From Streptomyces sp. NBC_01214 (GTDB taxonomy: Bacteria; Actinomycetota; Actinomycetes; Streptomycetales; Streptomycetaceae), in NCBI RefSeq assembly GCF_026340975.1, contig NZ_JAPEOS010000003.1, positions 992,001 to 1,056,000 of the forward strand: DNA of 64,000 nt, in the 5' to 3' direction. Under the pieces are notes generated by a model. That model saw only the letters and a program-made list of their open reading frames with translations. It had not been told where the DNA came from and searched no databases. Of this stretch, positions 19,390 to 26,645 are shown piece after piece. Numbering within the stretch: the first letter of the stretch is position 1; each line of letters starts with the position of its first letter. The position numbers and the translations under genes were made by a program.

Positions 19390-19923
19390 TCACTCTGCCT
19401 TGTCGGTGGCGTCGCACTCCGCACCGAAGCTGCGGGCGAGCTCCGTGCACAAGGTGGCTTCGACCTTGCCCAAGAGACGGGCCAGTTCGGTGCGTTCGGA
19501 GGTGTCCAGGCCGTCCAGGGTCTGGCGTTCCAGTTCGCCCCATGCCCTGCGGACCTCGACCAGGAGTCCGCAACTGGCCTCCGTCGCCTCGACCAGGGAG
19601 GCCCGCCGGTCCGCGGGGTCCGGGCGGCGCCGCACGTGGCCGGAGAGCTCCAGGCGCTGGAGCATCTTGGTCACCGTCGAGGGGTCGAGGCCGACCGCCT
19701 TGATCAGCTCGGACTGGCGCACGGCCCCGCTGTCCCAGAGGTGCATCATCAGGAACTCTTGCCCCGGGTGCAGCCCCAGGTCCCGCAGGACCCGGCCCGC
19801 CGCGATCCGGTGGAGCCGCGAGACCCGGCTGATCGCATGGCTCACCGGCCCGTCCAGCACCGCACTCGGCACCGCTGCGCAGTGCGTGGCGGAGCGCGGC
19901 TCCTGTACGGATTCCGCGGTCAT
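19390..19923 (-). CDS. MarR-family transcriptional regulator
   Basis: A 177-residue winged-helix repressor. The MarR core spans about residues 35-155, with the recognition-helix region SELIKAVGLDPSTVTKMLQRLE and the wing RRRPDPADRRASLVEATE. Such proteins usually sense small phenolic or electrophilic compounds. It is divergent from the ene-reductase gene, and two near-identical TTGGCCGRCCAA sites lie between them, so it very probably represses both genes and is induced by a reductase substrate. Start ATG at 19923 is preceded by AGGAGGAG. Confidence 0.9.
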   Translation of the reverse strand: MTAESVQEPRSATHCAAVPSAVLDGPVSHAISRVSRLHRIAAGRVLRDLGLHPGQEFLMMHLWDSGAVRQSELIKAVGLDPSTVTKMLQRLELSGHVRRRPDPADRRASLVEATEASCGLLVEVRRAWGELERQTLDGLDTSERTELARLLGKVEATLCTELARSFGAECDATDKAE

Positions 19924-19990
19924 GGACGTGCTCCTCCTGGTCGGTCCGGTAGGTCTCCGGAGGGATCCTACCGGCCGCCCCCATTTTACC

Positions 19991-20047
19991 TTGGCCGGCC
20001 AAGCAATGGGGTACGCTGCATCTCGCAGCCAATCATTGGCCGACCAA
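19991..20047. promoter_or_regulatory. Twin operators between MarR and ene-reductase genes
   Basis: The perfect palindrome TTGGCCGGCCAA at 19991-20002 and the one-mismatch copy TTGGCCGACCAA at 20036-20047 are 45 bases apart. The second overlaps the probable promoter region just upstream of the ene-reductase start and lies beside the imperfect repeat GCCAATCATTGGC. Expected binding sites for the adjacent MarR protein. Confidence 0.7.
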
Positions 20048-20066
20048 CTATTCTTGTGAGGCAGAT

Positions 20067-21131
20067 ATGACCAGCGCATTCGAACCGGTACACGTAGCCG
20101 GCGCCACCCTTGCGAACCGGATCGCCCTCGCCCCGATGACCCGCAGCCGCGCAGGTCAGGGCGGCATCGCGACCGACCTCGTGGCCGAGTACTACACCCA
20201 GCGCGCATCCGCCGGTCTGATCATCACCGAAGGGATCCAGCCCTCCGTCGTCGGACAGGGCTACCCCTTCACCCCCGGCCTGCACGATGCCGAGCAGGTC
20301 GCGGCCTGGCGCGAGGTCACCGCCTCCGTGCACGCGGCGGGCGGCCGGATCTTCGCCCAGCTGATGCACTCCGGCCGCATCGGCCACCCGACGCTGCTGC
20401 CCGACGGTCTCGTCCCGGTGGCCCCGTCGGCGGTGGCCGCCCGGGGACAGCTCTTCACCGGCGACGGCATGAAGGACTTCGTCACCCCGCACGAGCTGAC
20501 CGGTGCGGAGGTGCGGCAGACCATCGCCGACTACGCGCAGGCCGCCCGCAACGCGGTCGATGCGGGCTTCGACGGAGTGGAGCTGCACGGGGCCAACGGA
20601 TACCTGATCCACCAGTTCCTCGCCCCCGGCTCGAACCTGCGCACCGACGAGTGGGGCGGGCCGGTGGAGAACCGGATCCGCTTCGCCGTGGAGGCGGTCA
20701 AGGCGGTGGCCGCCGCGATCGGCCCCGAGCGCACAGCACTGCGCGTCTCGCCCGGCAACACGTACAACGACATCTCCGAGCCCGACCCGCAGCCCGCTTA
20801 CGAGGCCCTGGTCAAGGAGCTCGACGGACTCGGCCTGGCCTACCTCCACGTCCTGGAGCACGCCCCCGAGGCGCGGGAGGCCACCCTCGCCCTGCGCAAG
20901 CAGTTCTCCGGACCGCTCGTGCTGAACCCGGCGACCGAGGGCCCCACCGACCACCGCGCCCTCTCGCTGATCGAGGACGGCGTCGCCGACCTCCTCGCCT
21001 TCGGAGCCCTCTTCCTGGCCAACCCGGACCTGCCGGACCGCCTGCGCACCGAAGGCCCGTACAACACCCCTGACCCCGCCACCTTCTTCGGGGGCGACGC
21101 ACGGGGCTACACGGACTACCCGACCCGCTAG
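20067..21131 (+). CDS. Alkene reductase, Old Yellow Enzyme family (NemA-like)
   Basis: A 354-residue FMN-dependent TIM-barrel enzyme that reduces activated C=C bonds (enones, maleimides, nitro-compounds) with NAD(P)H. Motifs include APMTRSRA near the N-terminus, FAQLMHSGRI, the substrate-binding histidine/asparagine region GVELHGANGYLIHQFL and NRIRFAVEAV. Length and motifs match classical OYE/N-ethylmaleimide reductases. ATG at 20067 follows GAGGCAG. It is divergent from a MarR regulator with twin operators, the usual inducible detoxification layout. Confidence 0.95.
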   Translation: MTSAFEPVHVAGATLANRIALAPMTRSRAGQGGIATDLVAEYYTQRASAGLIITEGIQPSVVGQGYPFTPGLHDAEQVAAWREVTASVHAAGGRIFAQLMHSGRIGHPTLLPDGLVPVAPSAVAARGQLFTGDGMKDFVTPHELTGAEVRQTIADYAQAARNAVDAGFDGVELHGANGYLIHQFLAPGSNLRTDEWGGPVENRIRFAVEAVKAVAAAIGPERTALRVSPGNTYNDISEPDPQPAYEALVKELDGLGLAYLHVLEHAPEAREATLALRKQFSGPLVLNPATEGPTDHRALSLIEDGVADLLAFGALFLANPDLPDRLRTEGPYNTPDPATFFGGDARGYTDYPTR

Positions 21132-21209
21132 GCCCCGACCTGCCCTGCCCTGCCCCGACCTGCCCGGCCGGGTGCGGGCCGGTCCGGGGGGCTCCGGCAG
21201 TATGACCCC

Positions 21210-21647
21210 GTGACTTCCCCATTCCGATGCCGTGACGGCGCCGCAGCCCCCGACCTCCGACGGACCCGACTGGCGGCGGCCGGGGCCGCGGTGCTGACCG
21301 TGGGTGCGGGGTTGGGGCTGCGGGCCGTCGCGACGGGGAGCACGGCGAAGTACGGGGGAGACGCCCTCTACACCGTCCTGCTGCTGACCCTCGTCGTGCT
21401 GATCGCGCCCCGGCTGACGCCCCTGCGGGCGGCGGGGACGGCGCTGGCCGCCAGTTGGGCCGTCGAGTTCCTCCAGCTGACCGCCGTACCCGCGGAGCTC
21501 TCCCGGCACAGCACCGTGGCCCGCCTGGTCCTCGGTTCCACCTTCAACGCACCCGACCTGTTCTGGTACGTGGTCGGCGCGGCGGTGGGCTGGCTCCTCC
21601 ACCGCGCGCTCGCCCCGTCCGAACCGGCCGGTCGGAGGCCGCTCTGA
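21210..21647 (+). CDS. DUF2809 membrane protein
   Basis: A 145-residue protein with three to four hydrophobic helices, beginning near residue 20. The segments YGGDALYTVLLLTLVVLI, ASWAVEFLQL and GSTFNAPDLFWYVVGAAVGWL match the small DUF2809 family of predicted membrane proteins, which has no assigned function. The GTG start is the first in-frame start with a reasonable context. The stop overlaps the start of the next gene (TGATG at 21645-21649), so the two are translated together. Confidence 0.8.
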   Translation: MTSPFRCRDGAAAPDLRRTRLAAAGAAVLTVGAGLGLRAVATGSTAKYGGDALYTVLLLTLVVLIAPRLTPLRAAGTALAASWAVEFLQLTAVPAELSRHSTVARLVLGSTFNAPDLFWYVVGAAVGWLLHRALAPSEPAGRRPL

Positions 21648-22495
21648 TGGCGTCGAACACGATCTACCGCAGCGCGGCGGGCCGGGAACTCATCCGGCGC
21701 TGGTGCGGCGAACGACTCGACGGGTGGGACGTGCCGCACGAGCGGACCGTGGTGGATGCGGGCGGAGCGCGGACCCACGTCGTGTCCGCCGGTACCGGCG
21801 GCACCGCGGTCGTGTTCGTCCCGGGGACCAACTTCAATGCGGCCGCCTCGCTGCCCCTGGCCACCGCCCTCGTCGCCGCCGGCCACCGGGTGTCGCTGCC
21901 GGACGTACCAGGACAGCCCGGACTCAGCTCCGGTGACCGCAACCTCAGCGGGGGCCGGTTGACCTGGTACGGCGCATGGCTGGACGAGGTGATCGACAAG
22001 ACCTCGCCCGGCCCCGTGGTGGTGCTGGGTCACTCCTTCGGCGCCGCCATCGCCCTGTCGAGCGCGTCCAGGCACATCGAACGCCTCGTCCTCGTCTCTC
22101 CCGGCGGCCTCACCCGGCTGCGCCTGCCCCCCGGCCTGCTGGCCGCCTCCGCCGCATGGTTCCTGCGGCCCGCTCCCAGGAGCAGCGCCAGGCTCCTGCG
22201 GGCCATGCTCGCCCCCGACCACGAGCCCGGCGAGCGGCTGGTGGAGTGGATGACGCTGGTGGCCCGGCACGCCCGCTCCAGCGGGGCGCCCGGCACGGCG
22301 GAGCTGCCGGCGAGGCCGGTGCCGCGCACGGTCTTCACCGGGGAGCACGACGTGTTCCTCCCGCCGGAGCGGCTCGGCCCGGCAGTGACCCGCACGCTGG
22401 GCGTCGCACTGCGGGTACTGCCGGGGGCCGGACACCTCGTGGTGGAGGAGGCCCCCGACCGGCTGGCGGCCCTGGTCGACGGCGGGACGTGGTGA
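21647..22495 (+). CDS. Alpha/beta-fold hydrolase
   Basis: A 282-residue alpha/beta hydrolase. The nucleophile elbow is GHSFG (about residue 127, after GPVVVL), the oxyanion region is FVPGTNFN, and the acid/histidine pair lies in FTGEHD and GAGHLVVEEAP near the end. This fits esterases, lipases or haloalkane dehalogenase-like enzymes; the substrate is not readable. Translation is coupled to the DUF2809 gene through TGATG. A GC hairpin starts immediately after the stop. Confidence 0.88.
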   Translation: MASNTIYRSAAGRELIRRWCGERLDGWDVPHERTVVDAGGARTHVVSAGTGGTAVVFVPGTNFNAAASLPLATALVAAGHRVSLPDVPGQPGLSSGDRNLSGGRLTWYGAWLDEVIDKTSPGPVVVLGHSFGAAIALSSASRHIERLVLVSPGGLTRLRLPPGLLAASAAWFLRPAPRSSARLLRAMLAPDHEPGERLVEWMTLVARHARSSGAPGTAELPARPVPRTVFTGEHDVFLPPERLGPAVTRTLGVALRVLPGAGHLVVEEAPDRLAALVDGGTW

Positions 22496-22513
22496 GCCCG
22501 GCTCCGGCCGGGC
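22496..22513 (+). terminator. Terminator-like hairpin after the hydrolase gene
   Basis: GCCCGGC (22496-22502) and GCCGGGC (22507-22513) form a perfect 7-base stem with a TCCG loop, directly after the stop codon. The remaining bases to 22742 hold no recognisable gene. Confidence 0.6.
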
Positions 22514-22742
22514 AGGCCGTCAGCGGTGCGCTCCCGGCGGTGTCGGCGGCCTCGTAGGGCGCAGCGGAGCTCTTGATGCCGTCCTGACGCGCAGCGCGGG
22601 CCGGGCGCTCAACCGCGGTGAGCCAGGCCGGACGTGTCCAGGGCCGCGCCGGCCCCCGGCCTAGAGGGATCCCGCCCACCTCCAGCTTGCCCGTGCCGCT
22701 CGGCCCGGTACCGGAACTCCGCCGCCCTTTGACGCACTCCAT

Positions 22743-23903
22743 TCAGCGGGACCGGTGAGCGCGGTTCAGCCGGGCGGCCTGGCGCGTCAGGTGATCGCGC
22801 TCGGCGAGGTCGGGCGCCTTCCGGGCCGCCTCGGCGTACAGCCGCGCCGCCACCACCACGTCGCCGTCGCGCTCGTGGAGGTACGCCGCCACCGCGCTGT
22901 AGCGGGGCAGCGCGTCGTCCAGCGCCGCGAGCGCCGCCAGTCCGGCGCGCGGCCCGTCGGCCTCACCGACGGCCACCGCGCGGTTGAGCCGCACGACCGG
23001 GCTGTCGGTCAGGAGCAGGAGCTCGTCGTACCACTCCACGATCTGCACCCAGTCGGTCTGCTCGGCGGCGGGCGCGTCGGCGTGGAGCGCCGCGATGGCC
23101 GCCTGGGCCTGGAACTCGCCCAGTCGGTCGCGGGCGAGGGCCCCCTGCAGGATCCGCACGCCCTCGGCGATCGCCCCGGTGTCCCACCGGCCGCGGTCCT
23201 GCTCGGCGAGCGGCACCAGACCGCCGTCGGGCGCGGTCCGGGAGGCGCGCCGGGCGTGGTGGATCAGCATGAGCGCGAGCAGCCCGGCGACCTCGGGGTG
23301 GTCGACCCGGGCCGCGAGCTGCCGGGTGAGCCGGATGGCCTCGGCAGCGAGGTCGACGTCGCCGGAGTAGCCCTCGTTGAAGACCAGGTAGAGGACGCGC
23401 AGCACGGTGGCGACGTCGCCGGGACGCTCGAACCGTGCGCCGGAGACGGTGCGCTTGGCCCTGCTGATGCGCTGCGCCATGGTCGCCTCGGGCACCAGGT
23501 AGGCCCGGGCGATCTGGCGGGTGGTGAGCCCGCCGACGGCGCGCAGCGTGAGCGCCACCGCGGACGACGGCGTCAGCGACGGGTGGGCGCACAGGAAGTA
23601 CAACTGGAGCGTGTCGTCCACCGCGGGCGCCGGCCCGGGCGGCGGCTCCTCGTCCACGAGGTCCTCGCGCCGGCGGCGTGCGGTGTCCGCCCGGGTCGCG
23701 TCGAGGAACCGCCGCCAGGCCACGGTGACCAGCCAGCCCTTCGGGTCCCGCGGAGGGTCGGCGGGCCAGGTCCGGACCGCCTCGACCAGCGCTTCCTGGA
23801 CGGCGTCCTCGGCCGCCGCGAAGTCGGCTCCGCGGCGGACGAGGATCCCGAGCACGCTCGGGGTGAGGCTCCTGAGCAGGGCCTCGTCCATCGGTGGGGT
23901 CAT
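22743..23903 (-). CDS. ECF42-type RNA polymerase sigma factor with C-terminal TPR-like extension
   Basis: A 386-residue extracytoplasmic-function sigma factor. Region 2 includes GADFAAAEDAVQEALVEAVRTWP and region 4 includes GLTTRQIARAYLVPEATMAQRISRAKR. A roughly 200-residue helical extension follows (ALARDRLGEFQAQAAIAALHA, WVQIVEWYDELLLL, DALPRYSAVAAYLHERDG), as in ECF42 proteins, which use it instead of an anti-sigma factor. The ATG at 23903 overlaps the stop of the DGPF-protein gene (ATGA). A promoter of the published ECF42 type lies upstream of that gene, indicating autoregulation. Confidence 0.92.
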   Translation of the reverse strand: MTPPMDEALLRSLTPSVLGILVRRGADFAAAEDAVQEALVEAVRTWPADPPRDPKGWLVTVAWRRFLDATRADTARRRREDLVDEEPPPGPAPAVDDTLQLYFLCAHPSLTPSSAVALTLRAVGGLTTRQIARAYLVPEATMAQRISRAKRTVSGARFERPGDVATVLRVLYLVFNEGYSGDVDLAAEAIRLTRQLAARVDHPEVAGLLALMLIHHARRASRTAPDGGLVPLAEQDRGRWDTGAIAEGVRILQGALARDRLGEFQAQAAIAALHADAPAAEQTDWVQIVEWYDELLLLTDSPVVRLNRAVAVGEADGPRAGLAALAALDDALPRYSAVAAYLHERDGDVVVAARLYAEAARKAPDLAERDHLTRQAARLNRAHRSR

Positions 23904-24307
23904 TCCGTGATGGTGGGATGCGCGCCCAGGAACGGACGCAGTTCGAGCCACTCGTGGATCGGCTTCCCGCCCGCCCCGGGAGCGGCCGACAGCTCTCCGG
24001 CCAGCTCGAGGGCGCGCTCGTAACTGTCGACGTCGATCACCATCCAGCCGGCGATCAGGTCCTTGGTCTCCGCGAACGGGCCGTCGGTGACCGGGGGGCG
24101 GCCCTCCCCGTCGTACCGGACGAAGGTCCCCTCGGGGGCGAGCGCCTGACCGTCGACGAACTCGCCGGTCCCTTCGAGCCGGGCCGCGAAGTCGTTCATG
24201 TACTGGATGTGCGCCGAGATCTCCTCGGGCGTCCACCGGTCCATGGGCACGTCGTTGACCGCCGCCGGAGCGCCGCGGTAGTGCTTGAGCAGGAGGTACT
24301 TGGCCAT
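23900..24307 (-). CDS. YciI-related DGPF-domain protein
   Basis: A 135-residue small protein with the diagnostic DGPF motif (PPVTDGPFAETKDLIAGW, about residues 71-88), N-terminal MAKYLLLKHYRG and a ferredoxin-like YCII fold. DGPF proteins are the usual genetic partners and targets of ECF42 sigma factors. Their activity is unknown, though related YciI proteins have weak lactone-isomerase or oxidoreductase-like chemistry. ATG at 24307 has GAGGAG at good spacing. It is the first gene of the sigma operon. Confidence 0.92.
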   Translation of the reverse strand: MAKYLLLKHYRGAPAAVNDVPMDRWTPEEISAHIQYMNDFAARLEGTGEFVDGQALAPEGTFVRYDGEGRPPVTDGPFAETKDLIAGWMVIDVDSYERALELAGELSAAPGAGGKPIHEWLELRPFLGAHPTITE

Positions 24308-24359
24308 GGTGGTTCTCCTCGGTGCTGGTGCGACCCATTGTGGTCGCGTTCACCCCTGG

Positions 24360-24386
24360 GACGGAGCCGGCCACGTCTTCTCGACA
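24360..24386 (-). promoter_or_regulatory. Predicted ECF42-dependent promoter
   Basis: On the minus strand TGTCGA (24386-24381) is followed after 17 bases by CGTC (24363-24360), 53 bases before the DGPF start codon. As I recall the literature, ECF42 promoters carry TGTCGA at -35 and CGA/TC at -10, so the fit is exact. Confidence 0.75.
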
Positions 24387-24492
24387 TCCCGTCCGACGTT
24401 CTTTTGACACGTGTGGACGAGCCCGTGCGGGCGCCGGTACGGACCCGCACGAACGTGAAGGCGATCCCCCGCATAGGACGCGGTTCGGCGCG

Positions 24493-25764
24493 TCAGTCCT
24501 TGCTCGCCGACTGCCAGCTCATGCCCCAGCCGTACTCGATGTCCGCCGCCTGCTGCTTGAAGACGCCGGGCGCCGGCAGGAGGTACTTGGCCTCCCGCCG
24601 GACGATCAGCTCCCCGCCCACGTTCTCGATCAGTGCGATCGCGGCCACCGGCGACGGGACGGTGCATTCGTCCAGGCGCACTTCGATCGGCGGACCGACC
24701 GGCGGATGGAGCGTGGCGACCCCTTGGAGCCCCGCGAAGCTGGTGGCCCCGGTGTAGATGACCACGAACACCAGGAGGCGCTCGATCTCGGCCGAGTGAT
24801 CGAGGTTGATCATGAGGTTCTCGCCGGCCTCGCTCGCCCCGGTCCGGTCGTCGTGGTCCAGCTGGACGTACGGCGGCTGGTGGAAGGAGCCGAACTGGTT
24901 GTCGATGGGGTGGACGATGCCCTTGGTGCCGTTCCGCAGCTCCCACAGGCAGGAGAGGTCGAGATCGACGTCCTCCAGCCGGACGGCGTCCTGCCCCTTT
25001 CGCATCCAGCCGCGCGGCGGCGCGGCGGCGCTCCACGTGAGATTGACCCGCATGCCCCCAGAGGTGGCCCCCTGCTTGGTCAGCGACACCGCGGGGGCCG
25101 CCTTCGTCAAGGTGATCTTCGACAGCCGTACCGGACGGGCGGGCGCGGGAGGATCCACCGCCCGCTGCACCGGTACCGGTACGGGCTGAGATGGGGCCGG
25201 GGACGGGGCCGCGGCCGGGGCCGGGGCCGGGGCCGGTGCGGGATCGTCGACCGTGATCCCGAAGTCGGTGGCGAGTCCGGCCAGCCCGGAGGCGTACCCC
25301 TGGCCCACCGCCCGGAACTTCCACGCGCCGGCCCGCCGGTACAGCTCCCCGAGCACGAACGCGGTCTCCGTCGTGGCATCCGTGGCGTCGAACCGGGCCG
25401 TCTCGGCGCCGCTCCGCGCGTCCAGCACGCGTACGAAGAGGCCGGAGACCCGGCCGAACGTGCCGTCGGTGGAAGCCGCGACCACCACGGTCCCGATCTC
25501 CTCCTCCACCCCGGACAGCGTCACCCCGATCGTTTCGACCACGCCCGTGCCGTCCTGGCGCCGTCCCTCGTGGCGCACGGCACCACTGGGGTGCACGGGT
25601 TGGTTGTAGAACACGAAGTCGTCGTCCGACCGCACCCTGCCCGCTGCCGTGAGCAGCAGGGCCGACACGTCCACATCGGGCGCTCCGGGACCCGATCGCC
25701 ACCCCAACTCCACCCGGACCGTGGCGCTCGGCACCGGTACGTTGGCACCCTTCCGCATGGACAT
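24493..25764 (-). CDS. TerD-domain protein with TerA-like C-terminal half
   Basis: A 423-residue cytoplasmic protein. Residues 1 to about 165 form a TerD domain (LGWRSG, DDDFVFYNQ, FVLGELYRRAGAWKFRAVGQGYASGLAGLATDFG). A Pro-Ala linker of about 45 residues follows. The second half (MRVNLTWSA, DLDLSCLWELRNG, NLMINLDHSAEIERLLVFVVIYTG) is a TerA-like domain. TerD domains bind calcium, and in Streptomyces these proteins are linked to stress and membrane signalling more than to tellurite. ATG at 25764 has GAAGGGGG with 7-base spacing. No other ter gene is adjacent. Confidence 0.88.
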   Translation of the reverse strand: MSMRKGANVPVPSATVRVELGWRSGPGAPDVDVSALLLTAAGRVRSDDDFVFYNQPVHPSGAVRHEGRRQDGTGVVETIGVTLSGVEEEIGTVVVAASTDGTFGRVSGLFVRVLDARSGAETARFDATDATTETAFVLGELYRRAGAWKFRAVGQGYASGLAGLATDFGITVDDPAPAPAPAPAAAPSPAPSQPVPVPVQRAVDPPAPARPVRLSKITLTKAAPAVSLTKQGATSGGMRVNLTWSAAAPPRGWMRKGQDAVRLEDVDLDLSCLWELRNGTKGIVHPIDNQFGSFHQPPYVQLDHDDRTGASEAGENLMINLDHSAEIERLLVFVVIYTGATSFAGLQGVATLHPPVGPPIEVRLDECTVPSPVAAIALIENVGGELIVRREAKYLLPAPGVFKQQAADIEYGWGMSWQSASKD

Positions 25765-25890
25765 GCGGTCCCCCTTCCGCTCAAGGTCTCCCACTCCCGC
25801 AGCGTACGAGGAATTGGTGCGCTCCCCTCCCCGAAGGCGGCGATTGCTTCCGCACCGGGGGAAGCCGTGGGGCCCCGGCATGATGGGACG

Positions 25891-26205
25891 GTGATCACCA
25901 TTCATCTGAAGTACGAGATCGACGTCGACAAGCTCGCGGAATTCGAGGAGTACGGGCGCCGTTGGGTCCGGCTGGTCAACCGGTTCGGAGGCACCCACCA
26001 CGGCTACTTCCTGCCCAGCGAGGGCGACAGCGACATCGCCTACGCCCTCTTCTCCTTCCCCGGCTTCGCCGCCTACGAGCAGTACCGCACGGACAGCATG
26101 TCCGACCCCGAGTGCCAGGCCGCCTTCGACCTGGCGCGCGAATCCCGCTGCATCAAGCGGTACGAGCGCCGCTTCCTGCGGCCGCTCGACACCCCCGGCC
26201 AGTGA
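25891..26205 (+). CDS. NIPSNAP-family protein
   Basis: A 104-residue ferredoxin-like alpha/beta barrel protein. The sequence ITIHLKYEIDVDKLAEFEEYGRRWVRLVNRFGGTHHGYFLP followed by FSFPGFAAYEQYR is characteristic of bacterial NIPSNAP proteins, whose function is not established; some act as small-molecule binding or monooxygenase-like folds. GTG start at 25891 has only a weak GGGACG upstream. It is divergent from the TerD-type gene and convergent with a small minus-strand gene, separated by a strong hairpin. Confidence 0.85.
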   Translation: MITIHLKYEIDVDKLAEFEEYGRRWVRLVNRFGGTHHGYFLPSEGDSDIAYALFSFPGFAAYEQYRTDSMSDPECQAAFDLARESRCIKRYERRFLRPLDTPGQ

Positions 26206-26210
26206 AACGT

Positions 26211-26258
26211 CCGGTCCGGCGCCCGCGCGTGGCGGAGGGTGGGCGGGCGCCGGACCGG
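26211..26258. terminator. Bidirectional terminator with 16-base perfect stem
   Basis: CCGGTCCGGCGCCCGC (26211-26226) pairs perfectly with its complement at 26243-26258 across a 16-base loop. It lies between two convergent genes. Confidence 0.8.
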
Positions 26259-26277
26259 CCCGGTCCGCGGGGTCGGG

Positions 26278-26490
26278 TCACCCTTCGCGGTCCATGACGC
26301 GACGGGCCGCCTCGGCCTCCGCCGCGGGCGGTGACAGTTCGTCGAGCGTGTCGAGCTCGTCGTCCGAGGCCAACTCCCGCTCCCAGGCGGCCGCGAGCCG
26401 CTCCTGCTCCTGCGGCGGTCTGCTGGTGACGGCCTCCTGCTGCTGCGGTCCCAGAGCCGCGAGGAAACGCCCGACCGCGTCCGTCGGCAT
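26278..26490 (-). CDS. Small acidic hypothetical protein
   Basis: A 70-residue protein with no recognised family. It is rich in Glu, Asp and Ala (for example ASDDELDTLDELSPPAAEAEAARRVMD) and likely helical; the N-terminal half has a Gln/Glu-rich stretch. Coding status is supported by a clean ATG at 26490 with AAGGAG at 7 bases, and by a strong terminator after the stop. It is separated from the upstream MFS gene by 155 bases, so it may be independently transcribed. Confidence 0.6.
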   Translation of the reverse strand: MPTDAVGRFLAALGPQQQEAVTSRPPQEQERLAAAWERELASDDELDTLDELSPPAAEAEAARRVMDREG

Positions 26491-26645
26491 GCCGTACTCC
26501 TTCTCGCCGTGGGGGAGGCAGCGGCGATCGCGATGCCGTGCCCGGCCCAGGATGGCGAACCGGTCCGGAGCGGGCGGCCCGACACGGCGGTCCGCCACCC
26601 GAATGCCGCGCCCGGTGCCGCACCGGTCCGCCGTGCGGCTGCGCG

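Noticed and set aside
24493..25764. Tellurite-resistance operon
   Set aside because: Only a single TerD/TerA-type protein is present; terB, terC and terZ are absent, so a resistance role is not supported.
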